A stretch of 60,144 bases of DNA from Photobacterium sanguinicancri (GTDB lineage: Bacteria; Pseudomonadota; Gammaproteobacteria; Enterobacterales; Vibrionaceae), in contig NZ_NOIF01000009.1 of NCBI RefSeq assembly GCF_002265265.1, positions 1 to 60,144 of the forward strand. Direction: 5' to 3'. The notes under the pieces were generated by a model. That model did no database searches. It saw only the letters and a program-made list of their open reading frames with translations, and had not been told where the DNA came from. Each line of letters opens with the position of its first letter. Position 1 is the first letter of the stretch. A program made the position numbers and the translations under genes. Of this stretch, positions 27,678 through 38,748 are shown one piece after another.

Positions 27678-28904
27678 ATGACTGATAAAAAAACCAATAA
27701 TAACACCCCTGCAGAAAATGGCTCAGCTGCCGCTAAGCCAACCAACCAGCAAGGGCAGGCGAGCGCTAACGCAAGTAAGCCACAAACGTCAGCACAAAAA
27801 GAAGCCGACAAAAAAGCCACAAGCACTGCTGAGAAATCAGCACCTGAGGCCAAAGCTACAGCACAGCCTGCAGCACCCGCCGACAAAAAAAGTGGCAGTA
27901 AAACTGGCGCAATAGCCATTGCGTTAGTGATTGCTCTGGGTGCTGGCCTTTATTATCACGGCCATCAACAAACCCAAACCCAAAATGCCCAAGTTGCCGC
28001 GCTACAACAGCAACTGACCAGCATGAAAGCAGCACTTGCTGCAAACCAACAAGAAACCTTGGGTAAAGTAGAGCAAAGCCTACATGGCACCGACGTGTCG
28101 ATTACTCAGCAAGAGCAATCAATCCAAGGTTTACAACTCGCCCTAGCAGAAATGAAAGGCCGTCGTCCGAACGACTGGTTACTGGCTGAAGCGGATTACT
28201 TGGTGAAAATGGCGGGCCGTAAATTATGGTTAGAGCATGATGTGGTGAGCGCAACTGTCTTACTGGAATCTGCGGACAACCGTATTGCCGAGCTGAACGA
28301 CCCAAGTCTGACGCCTGTGCGTAAAGCAATGAACACCGATATTACATCACTAAAATCGGTAGCACGTATCGATCGTGATGGCTTGGTGCTTCGCTTAACC
28401 AGCCTGCAAGAACAAGTGGCAAACCTGCCATTGGCCAATGCCATCATGCCAGAAGCTGAAGTCGTAGAAGACACAACAGTCAGCACGTCGGTAGACGACT
28501 GGAAAACTAACTTAATGACATCGCTACAGAACTTCAGCGATCATTTCATTACGTACCGTAAGCGTGATGGCAGCGTGATACCTCTGCTTTCACCTAAACA
28601 AGATTTCTATCTGCAAGAAAACATCAAATCTAAGCTAGAGACAGCCATCAAAGCGGTTTACCGTGAAGAAGGTGAGCTATACAGCAAGTCGCTGGTCATG
28701 GCGAAAGACTGGGCGCAGCAGTTCTACAACCAAGATGCCCCTGAAACCCAAAGCTTCATCAAAACACTGGATCAACTTGCGGGTGAAGGCATTGAAGCTA
28801 GCTACCCTACGCGTTTGCAATCTCAGCCGTTAATCACCGATTTGATCAGTGAACGTCTTCGCAACCAAGTAAAACCAATCAGCACTGAGGAGAATCCAGC
28901 ATGA
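27678..28904 (+). CDS. hemX: HemX, heme-operon inner-membrane protein
   Basis: A 408-residue bitopic membrane protein of the HemX family (COG2959). About 70 residues of cytoplasmic Ala/Lys/Thr-rich sequence precede one membrane helix (AIAIALVIALGAGLYY). A periplasmic coiled coil (AQVAALQQQLTSMKAALAAN) and a globular domain follow. It was once annotated as uroporphyrinogen methyltransferase, but no methyltransferase motif is present. Its function is unknown. It starts 4 bases after hemD and overlaps hemY by 4 bases. Confidence 0.92.
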   Translation: MTDKKTNNNTPAENGSAAAKPTNQQGQASANASKPQTSAQKEADKKATSTAEKSAPEAKATAQPAAPADKKSGSKTGAIAIALVIALGAGLYYHGHQQTQTQNAQVAALQQQLTSMKAALAANQQETLGKVEQSLHGTDVSITQQEQSIQGLQLALAEMKGRRPNDWLLAEADYLVKMAGRKLWLEHDVVSATVLLESADNRIAELNDPSLTPVRKAMNTDITSLKSVARIDRDGLVLRLTSLQEQVANLPLANAIMPEAEVVEDTTVSTSVDDWKTNLMTSLQNFSDHFITYRKRDGSVIPLLSPKQDFYLQENIKSKLETAIKAVYREEGELYSKSLVMAKDWAQQFYNQDAPETQSFIKTLDQLAGEGIEASYPTRLQSQPLITDLISERLRNQVKPISTEENPA

Positions 28905-30088
28905 TCAAACTGTTACTACTTGTAGCGGCGCTGATTGCTGGTGTCGTGGTTGGCCCTATGCTGGCAGGTAATCAAGGTTATGTCCTGATATCAGCAGCTA
29001 ACCAAACCATAGAAATGAGTGTCACTACGCTTATCTTATGTGTTGTGGTGTTGTTAGGCGTGTTGTTCTTACTCGAAAACATCCTAAAACGTATCTTCTC
29101 ACTCAGCAGTTCAACTCGTGGCTGGTTTGCGGGTCGTAAAACCCGTAAGGCACGTGCACTCACAGCAAACGGCTTGATGAAAGTGATCGAAGGTGACTGG
29201 AAACAAGCAGAAAAGCTCGTTGTGAAAGCGGTGAAGTACAGCGATACACCAATGCTAAACTACTTGGCTGCAGCGGAAGCCGCACAAGGCCAAGGCGATA
29301 CAGAACAGCGTGATGATTACCTTCGCTTAGCCTCTGATCTTGATGGCCAAAACCTCGCTGTTGCGTTAACTCGTGCCAAGCTACAGTTACGCCAAAAAGA
29401 ATATGAGCAAGCATTAGCTACACTTTGTGATATCAAACAAAATCACGGTCGCAACCCAATCATGCTGGGCCTACTCAAAGAGTGCTACATCCGGCTTGAA
29501 GATTGGAAACCGTTATTAGCCCTACTACCTCAGCTTGAGAAACAACACGTTATTACGGCTGAAGAAGCTGTAATACTGACTCAGAAGGCTGAATGTGGTT
29601 TGATGGTACACATAGCTCAACACAGTGGTAGCGATGGCCTAATGGGTCACTGGAACGGCCTTAGCCGTAAAGACAAGCAACGCCCAGAACTCGTGGCCTG
29701 CTTTGTTCGCCAAATGATCACCAAAAAAGCAGATAGCGAAGCGTACACTGTGCTACGTGATTCGCTGAAAAAGCAAAGCAACGACACCTTAATTGGGTTA
29801 GTGGCTGAACTGAATCTGCCAGATAACCACCCAGCGATTGTTCGCCTGCAAGATTTACTACGCTACGACAGCAACAACCCAGTGACGCATAGCGCACTGG
29901 CGCAACTGTTTATGCGAGATGAAAAGTGGGAAGAAGCAAAAGGCCATTTCGAGCAAGCTATCGCGCTTCGTCCTGATGTGACCGATTACGCGCATTTGGT
30001 TAAAGTGCTAGAAAAACTCAATGATGAACAAGGTGCCGCGTCGGTTTCTCGTCAAGCACTAACATTGGCACTTCCTGCTAAGATCTAA
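28901..30088 (+). CDS. hemY: HemY, TPR membrane protein of the heme operon
   Basis: A 395-residue protein of the proteobacterial HemY family (not the Bacillus HemY oxidase). Two N-terminal membrane helices (LLLVAALIAGVVVGPML and LILCVVVLLGVLFLLENI) are followed by a TPR-rich domain. It starts with AGGAGAA just upstream, and the ATG overlaps the hemX stop. In E. coli it has been linked to coproporphyrinogen-pathway coupling, but the role is not settled. Confidence 0.92.
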   Translation: MIKLLLLVAALIAGVVVGPMLAGNQGYVLISAANQTIEMSVTTLILCVVVLLGVLFLLENILKRIFSLSSSTRGWFAGRKTRKARALTANGLMKVIEGDWKQAEKLVVKAVKYSDTPMLNYLAAAEAAQGQGDTEQRDDYLRLASDLDGQNLAVALTRAKLQLRQKEYEQALATLCDIKQNHGRNPIMLGLLKECYIRLEDWKPLLALLPQLEKQHVITAEEAVILTQKAECGLMVHIAQHSGSDGLMGHWNGLSRKDKQRPELVACFVRQMITKKADSEAYTVLRDSLKKQSNDTLIGLVAELNLPDNHPAIVRLQDLLRYDSNNPVTHSALAQLFMRDEKWEEAKGHFEQAIALRPDVTDYAHLVKVLEKLNDEQGAASVSRQALTLALPAKI

Positions 30089-30106
30089 ACCTATTAGCAA
30101 ATAACA

Positions 30107-30133
30107 TAAAGCACTCCTCGGAGTGCTTTTTTT
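30107..30133 (+). terminator. hemCDXY terminator
   Basis: AAAGCACTCC (30107-30116) pairs with GGAGTGCTTT (30119-30128) and a T run follows to 30133. It lies 19 bases after the hemY stop. Confidence 0.9.
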
Positions 30134-30280
30134 ATACCCACAACCAATGATTTAGCTTTCCCCAGCAACATAATTGTTTCTAAGTGTTAATAGTTATTTC
30201 ATCTTATATCCACACCATTGATAGCGTTTTGTAAACGTTATTCAATATAGCTTCTTCTCGCTAACAAATGGACAACCGAA

Positions 30281-30370
30281 ATGGATATGTTTGCATGGCT
30301 ACTTGTTTCAGGCATCATTGTTTCAGTGATCACATGTGTGATGACAGCGGTTCTTGTAAAAGAAGCGTGA
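30281..30370 (+). CDS. Possible 29-residue membrane protein
   Basis: A small ORF with sequence MDMFAWLLVSGIIVSVITCV and then MTAVLVKEA: a single hydrophobic helix with a short charged tail, which looks like a small inner-membrane protein. It lies alone between two terminators (30107-30133 and 30380-30409), and the second one begins 10 bases after its stop. Its ribosome binding site is weak (GGACA about 7-11 bases upstream). The rest of the 352-base gap is AT-rich; TTGATA at about 30219 could be a -35. I do not recognise the protein. Confidence 0.45.
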   Translation: MDMFAWLLVSGIIVSVITCVMTAVLVKEA

Positions 30371-30379
30371 TTCAGACAT

Positions 30380-30409
30380 AAAAAAGCCTCCACTACCGGA
30401 GGCTTTTTT
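30380..30409. terminator. Bidirectional terminator
   Basis: AAAAAAGCCTCC (30380-30391) pairs with GGAGGCTTTTTT (30398-30409), giving U runs on both strands. It closes the small plus-strand ORF and the minus-strand gene that ends at 30441. Confidence 0.92.
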
Positions 30410-30440
30410 ATTGTTTATTATCCATAAGTACGGCCAACGA

Positions 30441-30821
30441 CTACGCGTCACCCTCTTCTGTTTTTTGCGCCTTCTTTACCGCTTGGTTATAACGCTTCAC
30501 CGCTTTCGCAGCTTGCTTTAACCGCTTGGCTTTTTTCTTCGCCAACTTAGTGACTTTTTTACCCAAGTCTTGCTCTGGTTGCGCTTCATGTTCTTTTAGC
30601 GCGGTCATCTCTGGCACTATGGTGCTCATGCTCGATGCAGGCTGAACTTTCGCTAAACGCGCTTGAGAGACTAATGCGCTGGGCTTACACAGATACACTT
30701 TCTCACTGGCGACACGCGCACAGCTCGAACACATAAAATTAGGTTCACTGACAATCTTGCTAATAATGGCAATCTTGTCGGCAATTTCGACGCGACGATA
30801 CTTACATAATGACTTTGCCAT
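30441..30821 (-). CDS. Hypothetical Cys-motif, Lys-rich protein
   Basis: A 126-residue protein that I cannot name. Residues 30-46 contain C-x2-C-x10-C (CSSCARVASEKVYLCKP), which could be part of a metal site. The C-terminal 40 residues are a run of Lys/Ala (KKVTKLAKKKAKRLKQAAKA) likely to form a basic helix that could touch nucleic acid. It lies on the same strand downstream of rsmJ with a gap of about 170 bases. Codon use is like the neighbours, so it seems to be a native gene. Confidence 0.7.
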   Translation of the reverse strand: MAKSLCKYRRVEIADKIAIISKIVSEPNFMCSSCARVASEKVYLCKPSALVSQARLAKVQPASSMSTIVPEMTALKEHEAQPEQDLGKKVTKLAKKKAKRLKQAAKAVKRYNQAVKKAQKTEEGDA

Positions 30822-30994
30822 TGACTACTCTCCAAGCAAAAGCGACTTACTCATCTCAAAACGAGGCCACATCTCGGTGCGGCGCATTATTATCGAGTGC
30901 TGTTTTGTAGACGTATTTCTTCCATTTCTGCAGTTATACCAGTAAGGCGCCCCTCTCTCTAGTAGCGCCACCAATCGTCATTGCTTGATGGGGT

Positions 30995-31765
30995 TTATTT
31001 CATGGCCGCCTTTACATAAACATCGAACCGATTCTTTTTAGTTTCAATCGCCGTAGAAGGCTTCACCAAATCTAAAAATTCAGCATAGTCAGGGCGTTTA
31101 ACCACCACCCGTTTAGTCGCTAGCGCCAGTGCCGGTGTTAATAAGCCATCAGCATCCAGATCCGCACCGACTAGCGATTGGAATACCCGCATCTCTTTTT
31201 TCACCAATGCAGATTTCTTTTTATGTGGATACATAGGATCCAAATACACCACGTCTGGTGCTTCAAAGTCAGCATTATCCGCTAAGTCGATCAAAGCTTG
31301 CTGGCTTGATGCGTGCAGTAACGTCAACCGTTCACTTACCCAACCACCAATTTCAGGATCTTGTTTAGCACGGGTTAAGCCATCATCAAGCAGTGCAGCC
31401 ACAACAGGGTGACGTTCGACCATCTGCACTTTACAACCCAAGCTTGCCAGCACAAAAGCATCACGCCCTAAGCCAGCGGTACCATCTAGTACCTTAGGCA
31501 TCACACCGCCTTTAAGGCCAACCGCTTTGGCAATCGCTTGTCCACGGCCACCACCGAATTTACGACGATGAGAAGCGGCACCACCAGCAAGATCGACATA
31601 CACTGCGCCCAACTTAGGTTCGTCTAACTTACGCAGTTCAAGACGCTCTTCAGTAAGTACCAACGCAAAATCGCTGCTATCAGTATGGCTAAGTCCCCAG
31701 CGTTGCGCTAATTGGTCTAGCTCGCCCTGACGTTGTGGGGCTTCACAGATTAAAGCTAATTGCAC
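30995..31765 (-). CDS. rsmJ: 16S rRNA (guanine-1516-N2)-methyltransferase RsmJ
   Basis: A 256-residue SAM-dependent methyltransferase that modifies G1516 of 16S rRNA. Signature stretches are [36 protein letters not shown] (SAM site) and [20 protein letters not shown] (catalytic DPMYP). The start is a GTG at 31765 with CGGAGT upstream; no ATG fits. It starts 43 bases after the GGDEF-EAL gene and may share its transcript. Confidence 0.95.
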   Translation of the reverse strand: MQLALICEAPQRQGELDQLAQRWGLSHTDSSDFALVLTEERLELRKLDEPKLGAVYVDLAGGAASHRRKFGGGRGQAIAKAVGLKGGVMPKVLDGTAGLGRDAFVLASLGCKVQMVERHPVVAALLDDGLTRAKQDPEIGGWVSERLTLLHASSQQALIDLADNADFEAPDVVYLDPMYPHKKKSALVKKEMRVFQSLVGADLDADGLLTPALALATKRVVVKRPDYAEFLDLVKPSTAIETKKNRFDVYVKAAMK

Positions 31766-31808
31766 AAAATACTCCGGTAAATGCGGCTAATCAGAATAAG
31801 GGGCGGGA

Positions 31809-34800
31809 TTATACCACCGCATTTTGGTCTTGGCTCAACTCTGCCACCAGTTTCGCTAACGGCTGGGGTTTACCAAATAAATAGCCCTGCGCGTAATCAA
31901 CCCCGAGATCTTGCAGCTTCGCCAAGATGGCTTCATTTTCAACAAACTCTGCCACGGTTTTCTTACCCATTTTTTTGGCTAGTTCATTGATCGCTTTTAC
32001 CATCGCAAAATCCATCTCATCTTCGGCAATATCGCGGACAAACATGCCATCGATTTTAATAATATCGACCGGCATCCGCTTCAAATAGCCAAACGATGAT
32101 AGCCCTGACCCAAAATCATCCAGCGAAATTAAGCAGCCTAACGATTTTAATTGAGTAAAGAGTTGTATCGCCTCACTCATGTTACCAATGGCCGCGGTTT
32201 CAGTAATTTCTAAGCAGAGTTTTTCCGTAGGGATCCCAGAATGGCGAATACGATCAATCAAGAATTCAACAAAATCACGATTGCCCATCGACTGTCCCGA
32301 CAAGTTTATCGCACACAGCTCTAACTGCTCGATGGCTTTCGGGTTTGCTTGCAGCCATCCGATCGCTTCTTGCACCACATAACGATCGATCAAGTGCGCT
32401 AAGTTATAACGCTCAGCCGCGGGAATAAACAATCCAGGCGAGACCATCGAGCCATCTTGGTTACGCATCCGCACCAAGATTTCGTAATGATGCTTACCGT
32501 GCTCGCCCCCTAACGGAGAAATTTGCTGCGCATATAAATCTAACCGCTTTTCAGCCAGGGCGTCACGAATATGATTAACGTATTCCATTTCTAATTCGCG
32601 ACGCTTTAGCTCTTCATCATCCGGATGGTAGAGGTGTAAGCGGTTACGCCCTTCATCTTTGGCGGCGTAGCATGCGGTATCCGCTTGAGCGTGTACTTGC
32701 TGGGGTGAACCTGCCGTTTCATCAATCAAACGCACCCCAATCGAACAACTAAAACTAAAGCGAGAGTTCTGCCAATAGAATTCGGATTCATCAAGCAGCA
32801 ATAGAATTTCCCGACCAAAAGCGAGTGCATCGCTAGCATCACAGTGACGTAAGATCACGGCAAATTCATCGCCCCCTAATCGGGCTAAGGTCGCTTTACT
32901 CGGCGTGATGCTTTGTAGCATTAACGCCACTTGCTTTAGCGCTTCATCACCAGCTTCATGCCCTGCGGTATCGTTAATCACTTTGAACTGGTCTAAATCA
33001 ATATAGAACATGGCATGACGCGCACCTTTGTCGCTCACGTCTAACAATACCCGCTCTAATTGCTGTTCAAAGTAAGATCGGTTAAACAAGTCTGTCAGGT
33101 AATCGTGGCACGCTTGATATGCCAACTTGGCTTCCAACTGATGGGTAGAGGTAATGTCTTCTCCCACAATCAACAGCTGCTTTTTCGATTGAGCAGGGCG
33201 GATGGTTTCACGAATCCAGACTGTGTCACCGCTAGCACAGCGATACTGCAACTGACGACGCCATACTTTTTGATCGCTTTCTTGAGCGGCCGACGCAACA
33301 AATTGCTGAGGAACAGCGGTATTACCCAAATAGAAATCTGTTACTTTATGGCCGAGTAGCTGGCGTTTATCGTACCCCAACAGTTCCGCTGCAAACTGAT
33401 TGACTGATTGAATACGCGCTTGGCTATCAATGGTCAGTAAAATAACAGGCTGCTGCTCATACAATAGGCTATAGCTCACCTCACGATCGCGCAGTTTATC
33501 TTCCATCTGGCTGCGAGCAGTAATATCCCGCGCTTCAAATAACATTTGTCCAGAACCAGCCTCATCAAATGGCATGCTTTTGATGGTGATATCTAACATC
33601 AGGCGATCGCCATCGCTGCTTTGTAACTCCGCGGTAAAGCGTGACATTTGATCGCTTTGTGCCAAGAGAAAAGCTTGGCTAAGCTGCAATGCCCCATCTT
33701 GATCCCAACAATCCCAACGCCATAGTGGGCGATCATACTTAATGATGCTGCGGCCTAATAAATTCTGTAGCGCTAGATTCGCAGAGACTAAACTGCCATG
33801 CTTCTCCAAGATCGCGATATATTGGAAGCTTTGATCAAACACCCCCTCAAATAGCGCCTGACTTTGCTGCAATTGATGTTCGCTCTTACGCTGACGGCGG
33901 ATCATCAAGGCTAATAAAATAATGATTGGCCCAGTCACCAAAGTGGTGAACAGTATAGTTTTCAGTTCTTTCTTATGGCGCTCAAACCAGCTTTGTGGCC
34001 GATTAACCAATAGGGCTTGGTCGTTTTCAACATCAATCCCCCACTTCTCTAACATTGGATAATTGAGCATCAACTGGCTCGGACTCGACTGCAATACTGG
34101 ATAGCTGACGATATCACCGTCTAAGACATTATTGAGTAATTTACCCATCATAGTGCCCAGGTCATAACCACTGGTCACCACCCCGCCTGTCGCCCCATAC
34201 TGCAACATGAAGTTATACATCACATAAACAGGTGCCGATGCTCTCTCTGTTAGCTGCTTAACAAACTTTCGACTGGCCCGAAACTGACCATCGCCATCTT
34301 TAAAATACACAAGCAAGATGATCGCTGAATCGGGTGGTAAATCACTGGCAAAGTCCAGCACATCATCAAACTTATAGTTAGGCAATTTAATCAATTCGAT
34401 ATCAAGACTGGGAGCTTTACGCTTATATTCTTCTACATCGTGCCACAACTCTTGCCCGGTATAAGTTCGATCGGCCAAAACATATAAACGCTTAAGGTTC
34501 GGCTGTAAGCTTTTGGCTAACTTAACATTCTCAACCGCCCGAGATAACTCAAGCACACCGACAACATGTTTAATTTTGTTATGTTTTTGGGCGTTATAAT
34601 TATTAATACCGCCAAACACCACAGGGGTATCCCCTACATAGTCGCCAAGCTGGTTCACTAGCCATAAAGCATGATCGTCAGTTACGACAATCGCATCATA
34701 TTTTTCTTTTTGCAGTTTTGTACGATAGACATCAAGCAGTTCATTTAGATATTTTGGCGACTGATAACGCTTACCGTCCATATAGCTAATACTGAATGGG

Positions 34801-34952
34801 ATATCACGTGAATTAGTCGCTACTTCTAAACCCGCTTGCAGTGAATCAGTCCAGCGAAGCCCTTGATGATAGGAGTGGATCACTAAGGTTTTAGGCGGAG
34901 CCGCAAAAGTGGAAAAGGTCACAGGAAAAAGTAACAAGAGAAGAAAGCGCAT
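31809..34952 (-). CDS. Membrane sensor with PAS, GGDEF and EAL domains
   Basis: A 1047-residue c-di-GMP signalling protein. A signal sequence (residues 1-17) leads a periplasmic domain of the ABC-type substrate-binding family (about 20-320, beginning KTLVIHSYHQGLRWTDSLQ). Then come a membrane helix (about 335-355), two PAS domains, GGDEF and EAL. GGDEF has the intact motif RLGGDEFAV but no RxxD inhibitory site just before it. EAL has the catalytic set: EIL in place of EAL, NLSG, EITE, DDFGSGLS, KIDG, VAEFVE and QGYLFGKP. So both synthesis and breakdown are possible; which one dominates is not known. The ligand of the outer domain is unknown. Confidence 0.92.
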   Translation of the reverse strand: MRFLLLLLFPVTFSTFAAPPKTLVIHSYHQGLRWTDSLQAGLEVATNSRDIPFSISYMDGKRYQSPKYLNELLDVYRTKLQKEKYDAIVVTDDHALWLVNQLGDYVGDTPVVFGGINNYNAQKHNKIKHVVGVLELSRAVENVKLAKSLQPNLKRLYVLADRTYTGQELWHDVEEYKRKAPSLDIELIKLPNYKFDDVLDFASDLPPDSAIILLVYFKDGDGQFRASRKFVKQLTERASAPVYVMYNFMLQYGATGGVVTSGYDLGTMMGKLLNNVLDGDIVSYPVLQSSPSQLMLNYPMLEKWGIDVENDQALLVNRPQSWFERHKKELKTILFTTLVTGPIIILLALMIRRQRKSEHQLQQSQALFEGVFDQSFQYIAILEKHGSLVSANLALQNLLGRSIIKYDRPLWRWDCWDQDGALQLSQAFLLAQSDQMSRFTAELQSSDGDRLMLDITIKSMPFDEAGSGQMLFEARDITARSQMEDKLRDREVSYSLLYEQQPVILLTIDSQARIQSVNQFAAELLGYDKRQLLGHKVTDFYLGNTAVPQQFVASAAQESDQKVWRRQLQYRCASGDTVWIRETIRPAQSKKQLLIVGEDITSTHQLEAKLAYQACHDYLTDLFNRSYFEQQLERVLLDVSDKGARHAMFYIDLDQFKVINDTAGHEAGDEALKQVALMLQSITPSKATLARLGGDEFAVILRHCDASDALAFGREILLLLDESEFYWQNSRFSFSCSIGVRLIDETAGSPQQVHAQADTACYAAKDEGRNRLHLYHPDDEELKRRELEMEYVNHIRDALAEKRLDLYAQQISPLGGEHGKHHYEILVRMRNQDGSMVSPGLFIPAAERYNLAHLIDRYVVQEAIGWLQANPKAIEQLELCAINLSGQSMGNRDFVEFLIDRIRHSGIPTEKLCLEITETAAIGNMSEAIQLFTQLKSLGCLISLDDFGSGLSSFGYLKRMPVDIIKIDGMFVRDIAEDEMDFAMVKAINELAKKMGKKTVAEFVENEAILAKLQDLGVDYAQGYLFGKPQPLAKLVAELSQDQNAVV

Positions 34953-35114
34953 AATATTGCCAGTGATCCTTTAATTCATTGCTTAAGTATTTTTACTGTA
35001 GCCTTTGGAAGTGCATTGTCGCAGAATGCATAAGTATATTTTTCAATCACACCCGATCCGACGTCAGTATAAAAGATGCTCGCACAGGTATAAACCAAGG
35101 GATGGTAAATAACG

Positions 35115-35576
35115 ATGACCCCGCTACCACGGATCGATGACCTCGACCGCGATATCTTAGATGCTCTAATGACCGATGCCCGTACACCATACGCGGAGAT
35201 GGCTAAGCGTTTCAATGTTAGCCCTGCAACTGTGCACGTACGGGTAGAAAAAATGCGCGCAGCGGCGATCATTACGGGAACCGAGGTGGTCGTGAATCCG
35301 AAGCTGCTCGGTTACGATGTCTGTTGTTTTATTGGCATTAACTTAAATGCAGCCCGTGATTACCATTCAGCCTTGGCAAGGCTCAATGACCTCGATGAAG
35401 TGGTTGAAGCTTATTACACCACAGGGGCGTATAACATCTTCGTCAAATTGATGTGTAGATCAATTGAAGAATTACAACACGTGTTGATTGATAAGCTCCA
35501 AGCGATTGATGAAGTGCAATCGACTGAGACCCTGATCTCATTGCAAAATCCGATCAATCGAAACGTAAAACCTTAA
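35115..35576 (+). CDS. asnC: AsnC family transcriptional regulator
   Basis: A 153-residue Lrp/AsnC regulator. The N-terminal helix-turn-helix is IDDLDRDILDALMTDARTPY with AEMAKRFNVSPATVHVRVEK, and the C-terminal RAM ligand domain includes EVVEAYYTTGAYNIFVKLM. Sequence and length agree with AsnC, which senses asparagine and controls asnA in E. coli; asnA is not next to it here. It is divergent from the GGDEF-EAL gene. Confidence 0.88.
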   Translation: MTPLPRIDDLDRDILDALMTDARTPYAEMAKRFNVSPATVHVRVEKMRAAAIITGTEVVVNPKLLGYDVCCFIGINLNAARDYHSALARLNDLDEVVEAYYTTGAYNIFVKLMCRSIEELQHVLIDKLQAIDEVQSTETLISLQNPINRNVKP

Positions 35577-35591
35577 CGTTAAATGGTTAGC

Positions 35592-35627
35592 AAAAAAAAC
35601 GAGCGACAAGGTGATCCTCATCGCTCG
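35592..35627 (-). terminator. hemB terminator
   Basis: CGAGCGA (35600-35606) pairs with TCGCTCG (35621-35627) and is followed by U8 on the minus strand. It lies about 50 bases past the hemB stop. Confidence 0.85.
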
Positions 35628-35677
35628 CTATATATTCAGTCTTTACGTCTTACTATGGTAAGCACCAGAGACGAATA

Positions 35678-36736
<1,059 letters not shown>

Positions 36737-36793
36737 CTACTCCTTGTATAGGTTGATTCGCAATCTAGTTCGATAATACCACTGTCGATAAAT

Positions 36794-37582
36794 TTAGCAT
36801 GGTTCGATCGCAAAAAATGCTTGGGTTGTAGCACGAGAATTCATCATTACATCAGCGGCTTGCTGATCACGACATGCCGCAATCACTGTCGCTATATGGG
36901 GTAAAAACTGAGGTTCGTTACGACTCGATTTGGGTTTTGGTCGATAATCACGCGGTAAAAGATATGGACAATCGGTTTCGATCATCAATCGATTATCGGG
37001 GATATGGCGAACAATATCCCGCAACTCGGTACCACGGCGTTCATCGCATACCCACCCCGTAATGCCTATATGCAGATCAAGTGCAAGGCATTCACGTAGC
37101 TCTTGTTCACTGCCCGTAAAGCAATGCAGAACCGCCGCAGGTAACTTATCGCGCCATGGGGAAAGAATATCAATAAAGCGCTGATGAGCATCGCGACAAT
37201 GCATAAAAATGGGCATGTTCAATTCTGCCGCTAGCGCGAGTTGTGCTTCAAACACCGCTTCTTGCTGGGGACGGGGGGAAAAGTCACGATTGAAATCTAA
37301 GCCACATTCACCAATGGCCACCACTTCAGGCTTGGCAGCTAAAGCACGGATAGCGGGGAGTGTTAGATCATCCACTGACTTAGCGTCATGAGGGTGCACC
37401 CCAGCCGTACTGAAACAATAGTTTAGCCATTGTGCAGCCATTTGCCATGCCTGCTGGCTTTCTTCAATACTGGTTCCCGTTAATATCAGCCCCGTCACAC
37501 CCGCAGCTTGAGCTCGCGTTATCACTTCATCACGATCTTTATCAAATCGCGCATTGGTTAGATTTACGCCAATATCAATCAT
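36794..37582 (-). CDS. tatD: TatD family 3'-5' DNase
   Basis: A 262-residue metal-dependent nuclease with the TatD signatures [51 protein letters not shown] and [12 protein letters not shown]. It is a true TatD and not a YcfH or YjjV paralogue, as shown by [11 protein letters not shown]. Known roles are degradation of DNA and RNA in repair and quality control; it is not part of the secretion machine. It follows tatC but a terminator separates the two. Confidence 0.95.
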   Translation of the reverse strand: MIDIGVNLTNARFDKDRDEVITRAQAAGVTGLILTGTSIEESQQAWQMAAQWLNYCFSTAGVHPHDAKSVDDLTLPAIRALAAKPEVVAIGECGLDFNRDFSPRPQQEAVFEAQLALAAELNMPIFMHCRDAHQRFIDILSPWRDKLPAAVLHCFTGSEQELRECLALDLHIGITGWVCDERRGTELRDIVRHIPDNRLMIETDCPYLLPRDYRPKPKSSRNEPQFLPHIATVIAACRDQQAADVMMNSRATTQAFFAIEPC

Positions 37583-37605
37583 TGGTTTTTGCTTCCTTAA
37601 AAAAC

Positions 37606-37634
37606 AAAAAACCGGCCTAAAAAGCCGGTTTTTT
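37606..37634. terminator. Terminator of the ubiE-ubiJ-ubiB-tatABC series
   Basis: AAAAAACCGGC (37606-37616) pairs with GCCGGTTTTTT (37624-37634), 15 bases after the tatC stop. The U run on the minus strand (the direction of the operon) makes it functional there; it also has a T run on the plus strand. Confidence 0.92.
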
Positions 37635-37648
37635 CATTGTCGCAATTA

Positions 37649-38392
37649 TCACTCTTCTTCAGCATCTACATCTTTACGGACATAGAAACGCGCGAAGAAT
37701 AAGCCAACTTCAAACAAAATACACATCGGCACTGCAAGCAGTGTTTGCGAAATAATGTCTGGTGGTGTCAGCATCATACCTACCACGAACGCCCCTACAA
37801 CAATGTATGGACGCTTTTGACGTAAGCTTTCAGGATCAGTGGCTCCCGTCCAGCACAACAAGATAATCGCAACAGGCACCTCGAATGCAATACCAAACGC
37901 CATGAAGAGCGCGAGGATAAAGTCGAGATAACTGGATATATCCGTTGCTACTTGTACCCCTTCAGGCGCAATGCTGGTGAAGAAACCAAACACCAATGGA
38001 AATACCACAAAATACGCAAAAGACACACCGGCATAAAACAGCAGTGAGCTAGAGAATAATAGTGGCATGATCAGCTTACGCTCATGTTTATACAAGCCCG
38101 GTGCAATAAAGCCCCAAACTTGGTACAAAATCATAGGCACAGCAACAAACACCGAGGCGACTAAGGTCAGTTTTATCGGAGTAAAGAACGGCGACGCCAC
38201 ATCTGTTGCTATCATGCTGGCACCTTCAGGTAGTTTTTCTACCAAAGGGGCTGACAAGAAGGCATAGATGTCGTTGGCGAACCATACTAAACACAGAAAT
38301 ACCACCAAGACACTCAGTAGCGAACGCAATAGTCTATTTCGCAACTCTAGCAAATGGCTAAAGAGAGGTTGCGTCTCTTCGACTGTCGACAT
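37649..38392 (-). CDS. tatC: Sec-independent translocase subunit TatC
   Basis: A 247-residue inner-membrane protein with six hydrophobic helices. It is the twin-arginine signal receptor of the Tat pathway. The N-terminal [19 protein letters not shown], the loop [19 protein letters not shown] and [14 protein letters not shown] are conserved. It ends the tatABC cluster. Confidence 0.97.
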   Translation of the reverse strand: MSTVEETQPLFSHLLELRNRLLRSLLSVLVVFLCLVWFANDIYAFLSAPLVEKLPEGASMIATDVASPFFTPIKLTLVASVFVAVPMILYQVWGFIAPGLYKHERKLIMPLLFSSSLLFYAGVSFAYFVVFPLVFGFFTSIAPEGVQVATDISSYLDFILALFMAFGIAFEVPVAIILLCWTGATDPESLRQKRPYIVVGAFVVGMMLTPPDIISQTLLAVPMCILFEVGLFFARFYVRKDVDAEEE

Positions 38393-38403
38393 AGTGATCT
38401 AAT

Positions 38404-38745
38404 CTACTCCTGCTTTTGAGAAGTCGTGGCTGAGGATTGCTCGCTTTTTTTATCAGCATAAGGACGCTGCACGTCTGACGCGGCTTTTTTCAGCTCATCG
38501 ACAGAGTCACGCAATTCAGGCGATAAATCCTGCATCCCCATTTGCTCGGCTTTTTTAAGATTTTCTTGTAGCTCTTGAATCTTTAATTCTTGAGACAATT
38601 CATCTTTCACCGAGTTTGCCATATTACGAGCAGCACCTACCCAACGCGAAACAGAACGAATCGCGACTGGCAGACGCTCCGGCCCCAGTACGACTAATCC
38701 CACAACGGAGATCAGTATTAACTCCCAGAACCCGATATCAAACAC
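38404..38745 (-). CDS. tatB: Sec-independent translocase subunit TatB
   Basis: A 113-residue protein with an N-terminal membrane helix ([20 protein letters not shown]), the conserved GPERLP hinge and a long amphipathic, coiled-coil tail. TatB forms the substrate-binding complex with TatC. It lies 11 bases before tatC and 3 bases after tatA. Confidence 0.96.
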   Translation of the reverse strand: MFDIGFWELILISVVGLVVLGPERLPVAIRSVSRWVGAARNMANSVKDELSQELKIQELQENLKKAEQMGMQDLSPELRDSVDELKKAASDVQRPYADKKSEQSSATTSQKQE

Positions 38746-38748
38746 GTA

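Noticed and set aside
27678-28904. HemX as a second uroporphyrinogen-III methyltransferase
   Set aside because: No SAM-binding or methyltransferase motif is visible; the old name is from annotation history.
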